Shown here piece by piece: positions 52,486 to 60,994 of a DNA stretch of 64,000 nt. Each line of letters begins with the position of its first letter. Within the stretch, counting starts at the first letter, position 1. Source of the DNA: Cupriavidus alkaliphilus (GTDB taxonomy: Bacteria > Pseudomonadota > Gammaproteobacteria > Burkholderiales > Burkholderiaceae); contig NZ_FMAD01000004.1 in NCBI RefSeq assembly GCF_900094595.1, forward strand, positions 310,001 to 374,000, in the 5' to 3' direction. The position numbers were made by a program, and so were the translations under genes. Under the pieces are notes generated by a model. That model was not told where the DNA came from. It did not search any database and worked only from the letters and a program-made list of their open reading frames with translations.

Positions 52486-53475
52486 TCAGTCCACTTGCGC
52501 GCCGGAGCGCCTGATGACGCCAGCCCAAAGTGGCGTTTCGCGCGCCACACGCTCGGTCAGCCGCGCGGGCGGGCCGGTCAGTGTCTCGAAGCCGATGGCG
52601 GCATAGCGGTCACGCACGGCCGGCTTGGTTAGGCTGGCATTGATGGCACTGTTCAGCCGGGCGACGATGTCTGACGGCGTTTTGGCGGGCGCCACGATGC
52701 CGCCCCAGGCCACGATGTCGTAGCCAGGCACGCCCGATTCGGTTAGCGTCGGAATGTCGGGGAACAGGCCGCTGCGCTGTGCGCCGGTCACCGCCAGCGC
52801 CTTGAGCCGGCCCGCCTTGATGTGCGGCGAAATGGAGCTGAGATTGTCGAACATCAGATCGACCTGCCCGCCCATCAGGTCCTGAATCGCTTGCGGGCTG
52901 CCGCGATAGGGCACGTGGGTCATCGACGCCCCGGTCATGCTCTTGAACAGTTCTCCGCTCAGATGCCCAGTTGTGCCGTTGCCCGCGGACCCCATCGTCA
53001 GCGTGCCGGGCTTGGCCTTGGCCAGCGCGACGAGCGCCTGGACACTGTTCACACCCAGGTCCTTGCGCACCACCAATGCGTTTTGGACATAGCCAAGCAG
53101 GGCCACGGGCACGAGCTGCTTGTCCGGATCGTAGGGCAGCTTCCGGAACAGCGACTTGTTGATGGCGAGCGTGCCGACGTTGCCGTAACCGATCGTGTAA
53201 CCATCCGCGGCAGCGTTGACCAGGTCCACCATGCCCACGTTCCCTGCCCCGCCGGGCTTATTGTCGACGATGAACGGCTGCCCCAGTGACACCGAAAGCT
53301 CTTCGGCCAGGATCCGGCACAGGGCATCCGGCGAGCCGCCCGCGGCGGACGGCAAGACGAGCCGAACCGGGCGGGCGGGCCAGCCGGCGGCCCGTGACAC
53401 GCCCGGCAGGCCCAGTGATGCGGCGGCGAGCCCCAGTTTCATCATCTCGCGCCGTGTTAAGCGTCTGGTGGTCAT
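52486..53475 (-). CDS. TctC/Bug-type solute-binding protein with twin-arginine leader
   Basis: 329 aa. N-terminus TTRRLTRREMMKLGLAAASLGLPGVSRA has a twin-arginine motif, then WPARPVRLVLPSAAGGSPDALCRILAEELS and VDNKPGGAGNVGMVDLV. First gene of the asparaginase/D-aminoacylase operon, so it may deliver N-acyl amino acids or related acids. The start at 53475 has no match upstream of residue 1, while the longer frame lacks support. Divergent from a LysR regulator. Confidence 0.92.
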   Translation of the reverse strand: MTTRRLTRREMMKLGLAAASLGLPGVSRAAGWPARPVRLVLPSAAGGSPDALCRILAEELSVSLGQPFIVDNKPGGAGNVGMVDLVNAAADGYTIGYGNVGTLAINKSLFRKLPYDPDKQLVPVALLGYVQNALVVRKDLGVNSVQALVALAKAKPGTLTMGSAGNGTTGHLSGELFKSMTGASMTHVPYRGSPQAIQDLMGGQVDLMFDNLSSISPHIKAGRLKALAVTGAQRSGLFPDIPTLTESGVPGYDIVAWGGIVAPAKTPSDIVARLNSAINASLTKPAVRDRYAAIGFETLTGPPARLTERVARETPLWAGVIRRSGAQVD

Positions 53476-53577
53476 TGGCCTTTCTCCTGCCTCTCTTGTC
53501 GTTGGAAACACCCCATATACCCCACGGATCGTAGATTCGCAGCGGGTGTTGGACAAACCATGTTTCCTGAGGCTAGT

Positions 53578-53592
53578 ATGAGATTTCCTCAT
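53578..53592. promoter_or_regulatory. candidate LysR site in the divergent region
   Basis: ATGAG-ATTTC-CTCAT is a 5-bp inverted repeat just before the LysR coding region and about 100 bases from the TctC start. The site may serve both genes. Weak evidence. Confidence 0.3.
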
Positions 53593-53633
53593 GGATGCCG
53601 GTACCGAATCCAACGCGCACGCTCCTGCCCCCA

Positions 53634-54533
53634 ATGAACTTCAACGTACGCGCCCCCTCCACGATGTCCCTGTTGTGCCTGGAAGCCAGCGCCCGGCTGC
53701 ATTCGTTCACGGCGGCGGCAAAGGAACTGCGGCTCACGCAGGGGGCGGTAAGCCGGCAGATCCAGACACTGGAAGACAGGCTCGGGGTCAGACTGTTCAC
53801 GCGCCGGCGCGATGCGCTGGTGCTGACCGACGCCGGCCGCTACTACCTGAACGAGATTGCGCCGCTGCTGCAAAGGCTGGAACGCGCGACGGCCAATGTT
53901 ATTGCGCTGAAAGGGCGAGGCGGAGCGCTTTCGCTATCGGCCGGCGCATCCGTTGGCACCTACTGGCTGATTCCGCGCCTGCCCGGCTTCACGAGAGACC
54001 ACGGCGAGATCACACTGAATCTCGGCACGCGTGTCGGGCCAGTGGACTTCCGCACCACGGCTGTGGACGCATCGCTGGAGTTTGGCGATGGACAGCGCGA
54101 AGGACTTCACAATGAATTTGTGCTGCCGCTAATGCTTTCGCCCTACGCCGCACCGGAATGGATCCGCAGGCATGGCAAGGCGATCAACCCGGATACGCCC
54201 CGTTCGGCGCTGATTCACCATCAGACCTTGCCTGGCGCATGGGACGAATGGTTCAGGCTCGAAGGCATCGAGGGCGACGCCACGCGCGAAGGTCCTCGCT
54301 ACGAGATCATGTCGATGGCGCTAAATGCGTCCGTTGCCGGAATGGGCGTAGCGCTACTCCCCCCCTACATGACCGACGACATGATTGCGCTCGGACGATT
54401 GAAACGCCTGTCGCGTCGTATGTGGCGCTACCCAAAAGGCTACTATTTGGTGTACCCGGAAGAGTCCGCGCAATTACCATCGCTGCAGGTCTTTCGACAA
54501 TGGCTTAAGGACCAAGCGAATGAGACGCCGTAG
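53634..54533 (+). CDS. LysR family transcriptional regulator (GcvA-like)
   Basis: 299 aa from 53634. HTH: MSLLCLEASARLHSFTAAAKELRLTQGAVSRQIQTLEDRLGVRLF. Then the effector domain with GAWDEWFRLEGIEGDATREGPRYEIMSMALNASVAGMGVALLPPYM, the GcvA/AmpR-like ending. It faces the TctC-asparaginase-D-aminoacylase operon and is its likely regulator. A start at 53595 would add 13 residues; neither has a clear ribosome site. Confidence 0.9.
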   Translation: MNFNVRAPSTMSLLCLEASARLHSFTAAAKELRLTQGAVSRQIQTLEDRLGVRLFTRRRDALVLTDAGRYYLNEIAPLLQRLERATANVIALKGRGGALSLSAGASVGTYWLIPRLPGFTRDHGEITLNLGTRVGPVDFRTTAVDASLEFGDGQREGLHNEFVLPLMLSPYAAPEWIRRHGKAINPDTPRSALIHHQTLPGAWDEWFRLEGIEGDATREGPRYEIMSMALNASVAGMGVALLPPYMTDDMIALGRLKRLSRRMWRYPKGYYLVYPEESAQLPSLQVFRQWLKDQANETP

Positions 54534-54671
54534 GCGCTGCAACAAGCAGGGACTACAGCCGGAATCGCTGTGCGTTCACTGCATCACGCGACGGCGGTGC
54601 CCTCACCGGTTTCAGGGACTGCGCTCGGAATGACGGAGTTTTGGCATCAGACTCCCAGCGACCACAGGCAG

Positions 54672-54827
54672 CCATTTGTCAGGCTGGAGGAATCGCGCAA
54701 CCGCGAAACCGGCGGCACGGGCCTGGGCCTGGCCATCGCTCACCAGCTTGCCGTGGCCGTGGGTGGCTCGCTTAAGCTGCGCAATCGTGAAAGCGGCGGC
54801 CTGGTGGCCGAGATTCGCATCGCCTGA
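54672..54827 (+). pseudogene. C-terminal fragment of a sensor histidine kinase
   Basis: Reads PFVRLEESRNRETGGTGLGL then AIAHQLAVAVGGSLKLRNRESGGLVAEIRIA, which is the end of an HATPase domain (G1/G2 boxes GTGLGL). The phosphoacceptor region is gone, so it is a remnant. The frame extends upstream to 54570 but the protein text before 54672 has no kinase character. Confidence 0.75.
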
Positions 54828-55196
54828 CCTCGCAATCTTCTTCTGGCCCCTTTCGGCCATCGCAGTCGCCTCTTTGCCTTCCCTATTGTGGCCGCGCCGG
54901 TTTCCGGTGCGGCCATGTCGTTTTGGCGCCACCTCGCGCTGCACGCTCCCGCCCTTCCAGGTTTTCCAAACGCTTTCCCACCCCCGGCTTTTTGTATGCC
55001 CTTGTATCAGGCCGTCGCACCGATACGTGCCCTGACATAAGGACCCCAAAGGCGCTACGAGCGCGATACGTGGGACGCCTTAAATACGTTCCGTGGCAGC
55101 GCAACGCACAACAGACAAAGCGAAAACGCTGCTTCAGCTTACCGGCAACACACCACGCAAACCACGCAACCTCATTCAACGCAAAGGATAACGATC
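54828..55196. other. intergenic region of about 370 bases
   Basis: No gene is supported. Right before the next start, ACCACGCAAACCACGCAACC is a short tandem repeat, and AAAGGATAACGATC gives a good ribosome site. No promoter was identified with confidence. Confidence 0.4.
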
Positions 55197-55508
55197 ATGT
55201 CCAAGAACTTCGCCAAGCGCCTCGTCCTCGCTCTGTCCCTCGCTGCCGCCGCTGCCGGCGCGCAGGCTTCCGTCCTCGGTGCCCGTGACCCGTATTCAGA
55301 TGGCGCCCGCACCATCCAGGATACCCACGACGTGTTCAGCGACGGCGCCCGTGCCGTGCAGGACCAGCGCAGCCCGTACTTCGACGGCGCGCGCACCGTG
55401 GATCCGTACCATGACGGCGCACACACCGTTGCGGGCACGGACCGCACCGGGGTGTCGGCCGATCCCGCCCGCTCGGTCGATCCGTACCTCGATGGCGCCT
55501 ACGCCTGA
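55197..55508 (+). CDS. small secreted protein with DPYxDGAR repeats
   Basis: 103 aa with a Sec signal peptide (VLALSLAAAAAGAQAS, mature from about residue 26). The mature part is built of five near-copies of one ~10-residue unit: DPYSDGARTI (31-40), DVFSDGARAV (45-54), SPYFDGARTV (59-68), DPYHDGAHTV (69-78) and DPYLDGAYA (95-103). There is no Cys. Short DPYTDGAR-type proteins occur in Cupriavidus, Ralstonia and Burkholderia, with no known role. It is followed by an Ohr/OsmC remnant and a thioredoxin-like gene. Good ribosome site. Confidence 0.8.
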   Translation: MSKNFAKRLVLALSLAAAAAGAQASVLGARDPYSDGARTIQDTHDVFSDGARAVQDQRSPYFDGARTVDPYHDGAHTVAGTDRTGVSADPARSVDPYLDGAYA

Positions 55509-55542
55509 GTCCGGCACGTCGCCCAACCATCGCCAATCCACG

Positions 55543-55659
55543 GTCATCCCCGGCATCGACCGCGAAGTGGCCCAATCGCTGGTGGACACCGCGCACCGTA
55601 CGTGTCCGTACTCGAAGGCGCTGCACGGCAACATCCACATCGAGACCGTGCTGGTCTGA
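55543..55659 (+). pseudogene. C-terminal fragment of an Ohr/OsmC peroxidase
   Basis: Reads IPGIDREVAQSLVDTAHRTC then PYSKALHGNIHIETVLV, the closing region of Ohr-type organic hydroperoxide reductases including the second redox Cys (HRTCPYS). The first Cys domain is missing. The frame runs on from the preceding gene only by chance. A remnant of a lost stress gene. Confidence 0.75.
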
Positions 55660-55735
55660 CCCATGTGTCCCTCGTCCTCCATGGGCGGATGAGGGACATC
55701 ACTTCCGACTTCATTTCCCTGCGGACACCCGAATC

Positions 55736-56290
55736 ATGCGCAACCTCATCCGCGTCTTCCTGGCGGCCTCAGCCATCGCTGCCATCTATACGTTCGGCAC
55801 GGGTGCCATCGCTGAGAGCCCCAAGGTGGGCGATCAGGGCAAGGCACCGGAATTCGTGAATATCGACCATTGGCTGAATTCCGAGCCGCTGACGATGCAG
55901 CAACTGCGCGGCAAGGTGGTGCTGGTGGATTTCTGGACGTACTCGTGCATCAACTGCGTGAACACGTTGCCATACGTGAAGCAGTGGTACGAAAAATACA
56001 AGGACCAGGGCCTGGTGGTGGTGGGCGTGCACACGCCCGAGTTCCCATTCGAGAAATCGACGGCCAATGTGCAGGCCGCGCTCAAGCGGTTCGATATCCG
56101 CTATCCGGTGGCGCAGGACAACATGTACGGCACGTGGTCGGCGTATCGTAACCAATACTGGCCCGCCACATACCTGATCGATACCACCGGCCGCATCGTC
56201 TATCAGCACTATGGCGAGGGACGGTACAAGGAAACGGAAGCTGAAATTCAGAGATTGCTTGCGGCGAGCAAGACCGTACCGGCGCGGTAA
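55736..56290 (+). CDS. thioredoxin-like (TlpA/redoxin) periplasmic protein
   Basis: 184 aa. Signal or anchor segment (LIRVFLAASAIAAIYTFGTGAIAE), then a thioredoxin fold: VVLVDFWTYSCINCVNTLPYVKQWYEKY with redox pair C71-x2-C74 (SCINC), and YWPATYLIDTTGRIVYQHYGEG with cis-Pro. This form is the DipZ/ResA-like branch. It could reduce or exchange disulfides in exported proteins. It sits between the Ohr remnant and an epoxide hydrolase. Confidence 0.9.
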   Translation: MRNLIRVFLAASAIAAIYTFGTGAIAESPKVGDQGKAPEFVNIDHWLNSEPLTMQQLRGKVVLVDFWTYSCINCVNTLPYVKQWYEKYKDQGLVVVGVHTPEFPFEKSTANVQAALKRFDIRYPVAQDNMYGTWSAYRNQYWPATYLIDTTGRIVYQHYGEGRYKETEAEIQRLLAASKTVPAR

Positions 56291-56615
56291 CTTCCCGGTG
56301 CCTGGCGTTCCGGTAGCCGCCCGGCAATGAAATGCACCCAACCGCTGCGCCTCCCAGTGCGTCGCGTCCATGCATCGATGCCCCCTGTGGATCCGGACCA
56401 CGCATTGCGAGACGATTCGCACCGCCCTCATTTCCTCGCGGAACGAACGCCACTGGCCCGGCATTGTGTATCGCTCTGTATCTGCATCGCCCAACGATAC
56501 GTCTCGATGCAAAACCCACTCCCGGCTGACAACCTTGGCTCGAATGGGATCGATAGACTCCGTAGGGTTGCACAAACGTACCTGTAAATTGACGAAATCA
56601 ACAAGGAGAACCAAA

Positions 56616-57944
56616 GTGTCAAACGCAGTCATCCGCAGCCTCCCACGCTTCCCGTTCGCTATCGCGGCCGCTACCGCATCGCTCGCCTTTGCCGGATACG
56701 TACAACCCGCCAGGGCGGTCGATGCCGCCCCGAAAGCGGTGGCCGCAAAATCCACCAACGCCGACGACAGCATCCGCCCCTTCAAGGCCCACGTACCGCA
56801 GGCCCAGCTGAACGACCTGCGCAAGCGCATCGCCGCCACGCGCTGGCCCGACAAGGAAATCGTCAACGACGATTCGCAGGGCGTTCAGACCACGCAGGTC
56901 CGCGAACTGGTCCGCTACTGGGGCACCAAGTACGACTGGCGCAAGGCCGAGGCACAGCTCAATGCGCTGCCGCAGTTCGTCACGAAGATCGATGGCGTCG
57001 ATATCCACTTCATCCACGTGCGTTCTCGCAACCCCAACGCCTTGCCCGTGATCCTGACGCACGGCTGGCCCGGTTCCATCTTTGAGTTCGTCAATACGAT
57101 CGGGCCGCTGACTGATCCCGAGAAATATGGCGGCAAGGCGGAGGACGCGTTCGACGTCATCATCCCGTCGATTCCCGGCTATGGTTTCTCGGGCCGGCCC
57201 ACAGAGCTCGGCTGGAACCCCGACCGCACCGCCCGCGCATGGGATGTCCTGATGAAGCGCCTCGGCTATACGCACTACGTATCGCAAGGCGGCGATCACG
57301 GCTCGGTGATCTCCGACGCCCTCGCCCGTCAGGCACCGGCGGGCCTGCGTGCGATCCACCTCAACATGCCTGCCACCGTGCCCGGCGGTCTCATGAAGTC
57401 GATCCTGGCCGGCGACCCGGCGCCGACGGAACTGACGCCCGCTGAACGCGACGCCTACCAATCGCTGAGCACGTTCTTCGGCCGCAATGCCGCATACGGC
57501 GCGATGATGGTCACGCGTCCGCAGACCATCGGCTATTCGTTGTCGGACTCTCCGTCGGGCCTGGCCGCATGGACATACGAAAAGATCGCCCAGTGGAGCG
57601 ACAGTGACGGCATGCCCGAGCGCGTGCTGACGCGCGACGCGATCCTGAACGACATCACGCTGTACTGGCTGACGAACACCGGCGCATCGTCGTCTCGGTT
57701 CTATTGGGAGAACAACAACAATAACTTCAGCGCCGAAGCCCAGAAAACGCGCGACATCAAGGTGCCGGTAGCGATTACAGTGTTCCCGCATGAGATCTAC
57801 CGTGCGCCCGAAACCTGGAGCAAGCAGGCCTACCCGTCGCTCTACTACTACAACCAGGTGTCCAAGGGCGGGCATTTCGCGGCATGGGAACAACCGCAAC
57901 TGTTCGCCGAGGAACTGCGCGCGGCCTTCAAGACCGTGCGCTAG
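56616..57944 (+). CDS. epoxide hydrolase (N-terminal EHN domain)
   Basis: 442 aa, GTG start with an AAGGAG site. The leader (FPFAIAAATASLAFAGYVQPARA) suggests export. The EHN domain follows (SIRPFKAHVPQAQLNDLRKRIAATRWPDKEIVNDDSQGV, then ELVRYWGTKYDWRKAEAQLN), with the oxyanion loop HGWPGS, the nucleophile region VSQGGDHGSV and the His in KGGHFAAW. It hydrolyses epoxides. The GGDHG form differs from the usual GGDWG, so the pocket may be altered. Confidence 0.92.
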   Translation: MSNAVIRSLPRFPFAIAAATASLAFAGYVQPARAVDAAPKAVAAKSTNADDSIRPFKAHVPQAQLNDLRKRIAATRWPDKEIVNDDSQGVQTTQVRELVRYWGTKYDWRKAEAQLNALPQFVTKIDGVDIHFIHVRSRNPNALPVILTHGWPGSIFEFVNTIGPLTDPEKYGGKAEDAFDVIIPSIPGYGFSGRPTELGWNPDRTARAWDVLMKRLGYTHYVSQGGDHGSVISDALARQAPAGLRAIHLNMPATVPGGLMKSILAGDPAPTELTPAERDAYQSLSTFFGRNAAYGAMMVTRPQTIGYSLSDSPSGLAAWTYEKIAQWSDSDGMPERVLTRDAILNDITLYWLTNTGASSSRFYWENNNNNFSAEAQKTRDIKVPVAITVFPHEIYRAPETWSKQAYPSLYYYNQVSKGGHFAAWEQPQLFAEELRAAFKTVR

Positions 57945-57985
57945 GCCTCTCTGCAACCCGGATGCCGTGCGTTCCGAGCGCGGTT

Positions 57986-58019
57986 GCGTAGGTTACTGTG
58001 TGCGCACAGTAGCCTACGC
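57986..58019. terminator. long inverted repeat after the epoxide hydrolase gene
   Basis: 15-bp arms GCGTAGGTTACTGTG and CACAGTAGCCTACGC around TGCG, one mismatch (a G-T pair in RNA). No T-tract. It may end the epoxide hydrolase mRNA or be a trace of a mobile-element end; the next bases start a TctC remnant. Confidence 0.5.
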
Positions 58020-58032
58020 CGTAAGCTCCGCA

Positions 58033-58152
58033 ATCGTCTATACCAAGCTTGGCATCGTCGATCCGCAGAAGCTGACGCCGATAAGCGTGATGCTGCAGTC
58101 GCCTCTGGTCCTCGTCGTGCCCGCCAGTTCGCCCATCAAGACTTACGCGCAG
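58033..58152 (+). pseudogene. fragment of a TctC/Bug solute-binding protein
   Basis: Reads VYTKLGIVDPQKLTPISVML then QSPLVLVVPASSPIKTYAQ, the mid-region of a TctC protein (compare DFTPI...SSPYKT in the intact copies). Start and end are missing. It adds to the six intact receptors in the window. Confidence 0.75.
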
Positions 58153-58252
58153 TCCGGTCTTTCGCCAGCGACGCGAGGGATTTGGGTTGACCAGCCTCTG
58201 CAGGATGAGCGATGCGCGGAACCACTATTCATGTAAGTCTTCGTGACTCCAA

Positions 58253-58345
58253 ATGAATCGGCGAGCGTCGTCGTACCAGGGGGCCTGCCTTTGCGGGCAA
58301 GTGAAGTTTGAACTTGCTGGTGAGCCGCTGACCTTCTCCGCTCCG
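58253..58345 (+). pseudogene. N-terminal fragment of a GFA-family protein
   Basis: Reads MNRRASSYQGACLCGQVKFE then LAGEPLTF; the CLCGQVKFE motif (zinc ligands C12, C14) is the GFA/formaldehyde-activating opening. The gene is cut off before the rest of the fold, next to the 3' end of the MFS gene. Confidence 0.65.
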
Positions 58346-58354
58346 ATGATTGCT

Positions 58355-59926
58355 CTACGGGCTGGGATGGCGGAAACCGTTATCCACTGCAGGTGCCTGG
58401 CGATGTGCGCGCGTGCCAGCGTCAAACACTGCGACACTGAGCAGGGCGAAAGCCCACGCACCGATCGCCCCGTACAGCATCACGAACCCGAAGCCGTGTA
58501 CGAGAGCCTCATGAACGATCACACCGTGCGGGTCGACTGCCGCAATTTCAGCACCGCTCTGCGCCAGATGCCCGATATTGCCTCCGGCTACCTGTGCTGC
58601 GAGCAAACGAAGCGATGACGTTTCTAGAAAACTGGAAAGTGCGCGCGTGAGATACGCATGCACGCCCTCGAGAAGAATAAGGCCCATCAGCGCGATATTG
58701 ATCGCCAGGCTGATCAGTCTCGCGCTCATATCAATACCCGACGCCATGCCTGCGCGGTTTGGCGAGACTGAACCCATGGCTGTATTGGTGACCGGTGTAT
58801 TGGTCAGGCCCAGCCCCGTTCCGCACAACAGGCAACCCGGCAGCATTGTGAGCCAACTAGCGTCCTCCGCGCGTGCGCCAAACATCATCAGCAGGAAGCC
58901 AAGGCCGATGGTGAACATGCCGAGCGGAATGACCCTGCGCGCCTCAAACCTGAATGCAAGTCGCTCTGCAACCGGTGGCACGACAAGCGTCGGTACCGTA
59001 TAGGCGAGCAGCGACAGTCCGGCGGTCACGCTCGTATAGCCAAGGGCGTCCTGAAAATAGATCGGCAGGTAGATCATGAACGGCCAGTAGCTGAAGTTCA
59101 TGCCGATTGATCCGAACAGCGCGCCCGAGAACGAGCGGATCTGGAACACCGAAAAGTCGAACATGGGTCGAGAGCTGCGCATCTCGACAAAGACAAATGC
59201 AATGAAGCTCAATACCGTCGCGGAGACGATACTCAATGCGGTGGGACTGGAATATCCGAGATCCGGGCCTTGCGTGATGAAGTAGACGAGCCCGAAACAC
59301 GACACGGAAAGAGTCAGGATGCCAAGAACGTCCAGATGTTGCGCATTTGGGTCGCAGGATTCCTGTACGCCGGCCAGGACCAGAGCCAGTGCAACGATAG
59401 CAACCGGCGAATGAACCAGGAAGACCCACTGCCAGTTGGCAACTGCGACGATCAGGCCGCCGATAATCGGACCAAAGCCAAGGCCAATGCCGAAGATGAT
59501 TCCCCAGGCGCCGAATGCCTTGCTGCGTTCCGTCCCTTCCGGGAATTGATGCGAAAGCACTGCCACTTGGCAGATCAGCATGGCGCCGCCGGCAATTCCC
59601 TGAAGAAACCGACTGGCGATCAGGACCGGCGCGCTTTGCGCGAGCCCGCAGCCCAGGGACGTGAGCCCGAACAGCACGATGCTGGCCACATAAATGCGCT
59701 TGCGTCCGAAGCGGTCCGCCAGCGCCCCAGTCGCCATCAGCACCGTGGTGCAGGCAAGTGTATAGGCGTTCATGATCCATTGAATCTGGCTGAAATCGGT
59801 GTTCAGCACATTTTCAATGGTCGAGAGGGCCGTGGGGACACTGGATATTTCGAGACCAAACATCAGCGAGGTCAGGCAGACCGCAGCTAGCGCAAGTATG
59901 TTTTTGGGAAGGCGGACGAGGGTCAT
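58355..59926 (-). CDS. MFS transporter, DHA2/EmrB-type (14 TM)
   Basis: 523 aa. Opening (SLMFGLEISSVPTALSTIENVLNTDFSQIQWIMNAYTL) and motif A (GALADRFGRKRIYVASIVLF) mark the DHA2 branch; a motif C follows (GIGLGFGPIIGGLIV). It would export a toxic compound using protons. It is intact among remnant genes and faces the fragment of a GFA gene at its end. Start ATG at 59926. Confidence 0.9.
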   Translation of the reverse strand: MTLVRLPKNILALAAVCLTSLMFGLEISSVPTALSTIENVLNTDFSQIQWIMNAYTLACTTVLMATGALADRFGRKRIYVASIVLFGLTSLGCGLAQSAPVLIASRFLQGIAGGAMLICQVAVLSHQFPEGTERSKAFGAWGIIFGIGLGFGPIIGGLIVAVANWQWVFLVHSPVAIVALALVLAGVQESCDPNAQHLDVLGILTLSVSCFGLVYFITQGPDLGYSSPTALSIVSATVLSFIAFVFVEMRSSRPMFDFSVFQIRSFSGALFGSIGMNFSYWPFMIYLPIYFQDALGYTSVTAGLSLLAYTVPTLVVPPVAERLAFRFEARRVIPLGMFTIGLGFLLMMFGARAEDASWLTMLPGCLLCGTGLGLTNTPVTNTAMGSVSPNRAGMASGIDMSARLISLAINIALMGLILLEGVHAYLTRALSSFLETSSLRLLAAQVAGGNIGHLAQSGAEIAAVDPHGVIVHEALVHGFGFVMLYGAIGAWAFALLSVAVFDAGTRAHRQAPAVDNGFRHPSP

Positions 59927-60225
59927 GGGAAAGTGTTGGTGAAAGGGGCAGCCGCATGTTCACATCCGATGCAGACGATGCAGTGGCCCGAAAGGAACCG
60001 GCTCCGCTTGTCTGATCCATCGCTTGGCTAGCTTACGAAACGTCGTCAGGTCTTGCGCGCCGTTTCCGGTCATCTCCTTTCTAGACCGAGTGGCAACAGT
60101 CGAGTGATCTCGGCCGATCGACAAGCACATCACAGCAACCGACCAAGTGCACCTGCAGCCTTGACCAACCTGTGGCCGAGACCCCGCTTCCCACGTCCAG
60201 CCCATCGCTGCACTGCCGACGGGCA

Positions 60226-60510
60226 TCAACGGCCTTGCGCTTCCGTAACTTCCCGCTGCGCCGCAGCCATTTTCCGAGGCCAGGTACTTTTGATATACGC
60301 CAGCACGGCGACGATGTCTTGGTCGGACAGCAATTGCCCGAATGCCGGCATATCGCTGACATACCCCTCCGGAGCCGTCACCCCGGCTACCAGCCCATTC
60401 TTGGTAATCGCGAACAGCACGGCGTCGGGATGATGCCAGGTATGGCCGGAAGCATCATGCGGGGGTGCCGGCATCCGGCCGTTCGGTAGCCGCTCGCGCC
60501 AGTTGGAGGA
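60226..60510 (-). pseudogene. C-terminal fragment of a class I cytochrome c
   Basis: Reads NWRERLPNGRMPAPPHDASG then HTWHHPDAVLFAITKNGL and ending YVSDMPAFGQLLSDQDIVAVLAYIKSTWPRKM, the back half of a small c-type cytochrome (distal Met in DMPAF). The CxxCH haem motif and leader are missing, so it is a remnant. Confidence 0.75.
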
Positions 60511-60579
60511 TGGAGGCCCGTCGTCGTCCGCTGCTAATCGGGGTGGGCGGGCACAGGGCAGGGTTAGCAGACCGGGCAC

Positions 60580-60861
60580 GGAATCGAGCGGGTGGGCAAG
60601 GAATACGTGATCGCCGCCGGGCCGGTGGCCGACGATGGGACGTTTGCGCTGTACCGGTGATCTGGCGCCAGCACGGATACGCCCGTGGCATTCGGTACGG
60701 ACGCCATCGCCGATGTGAAGCCCGAGGGCATGTTTGAGCTGTCGGGCACGACGGCTGTCCGCATCCTCTCTGACGACGGCGACGTGCGGTACGGCAAGCG
60801 CGTGTGCAAGGATGTGCCGCCCGCCCGCAAGCAATTCCGCAGCGTCGTCCTCACGCCATAG
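60580..60861 (+). pseudogene. DUF3616-like gene fragment with internal stop
   Basis: One reading frame gives GIERVGKEYVIAAGPVADDG then TFALYR, a TGA, then SGASTDTPVAFGTDAIADVK and on to CKDVPPARKQFRSVVLTP and TAG. The text is the C-terminal end of DUF3616-type proteins, where LYRW-SG is usual, so a TGG to TGA change (60658-60660) is implied. Only the last ~90 codons remain. Confidence 0.65.
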
Positions 60862-60994
60862 GCATCAGCCCGGTACGCCGTAGCTAAACTACAGGCGTGA
60901 ACCGGGCTCTCCCCATCTCATCGCAGCCCTCGAGGTCCCGTCCCGACATGGAAAATGCAGTACCGTCGGCTTACCACACGCCAAGGAGCAGGGC

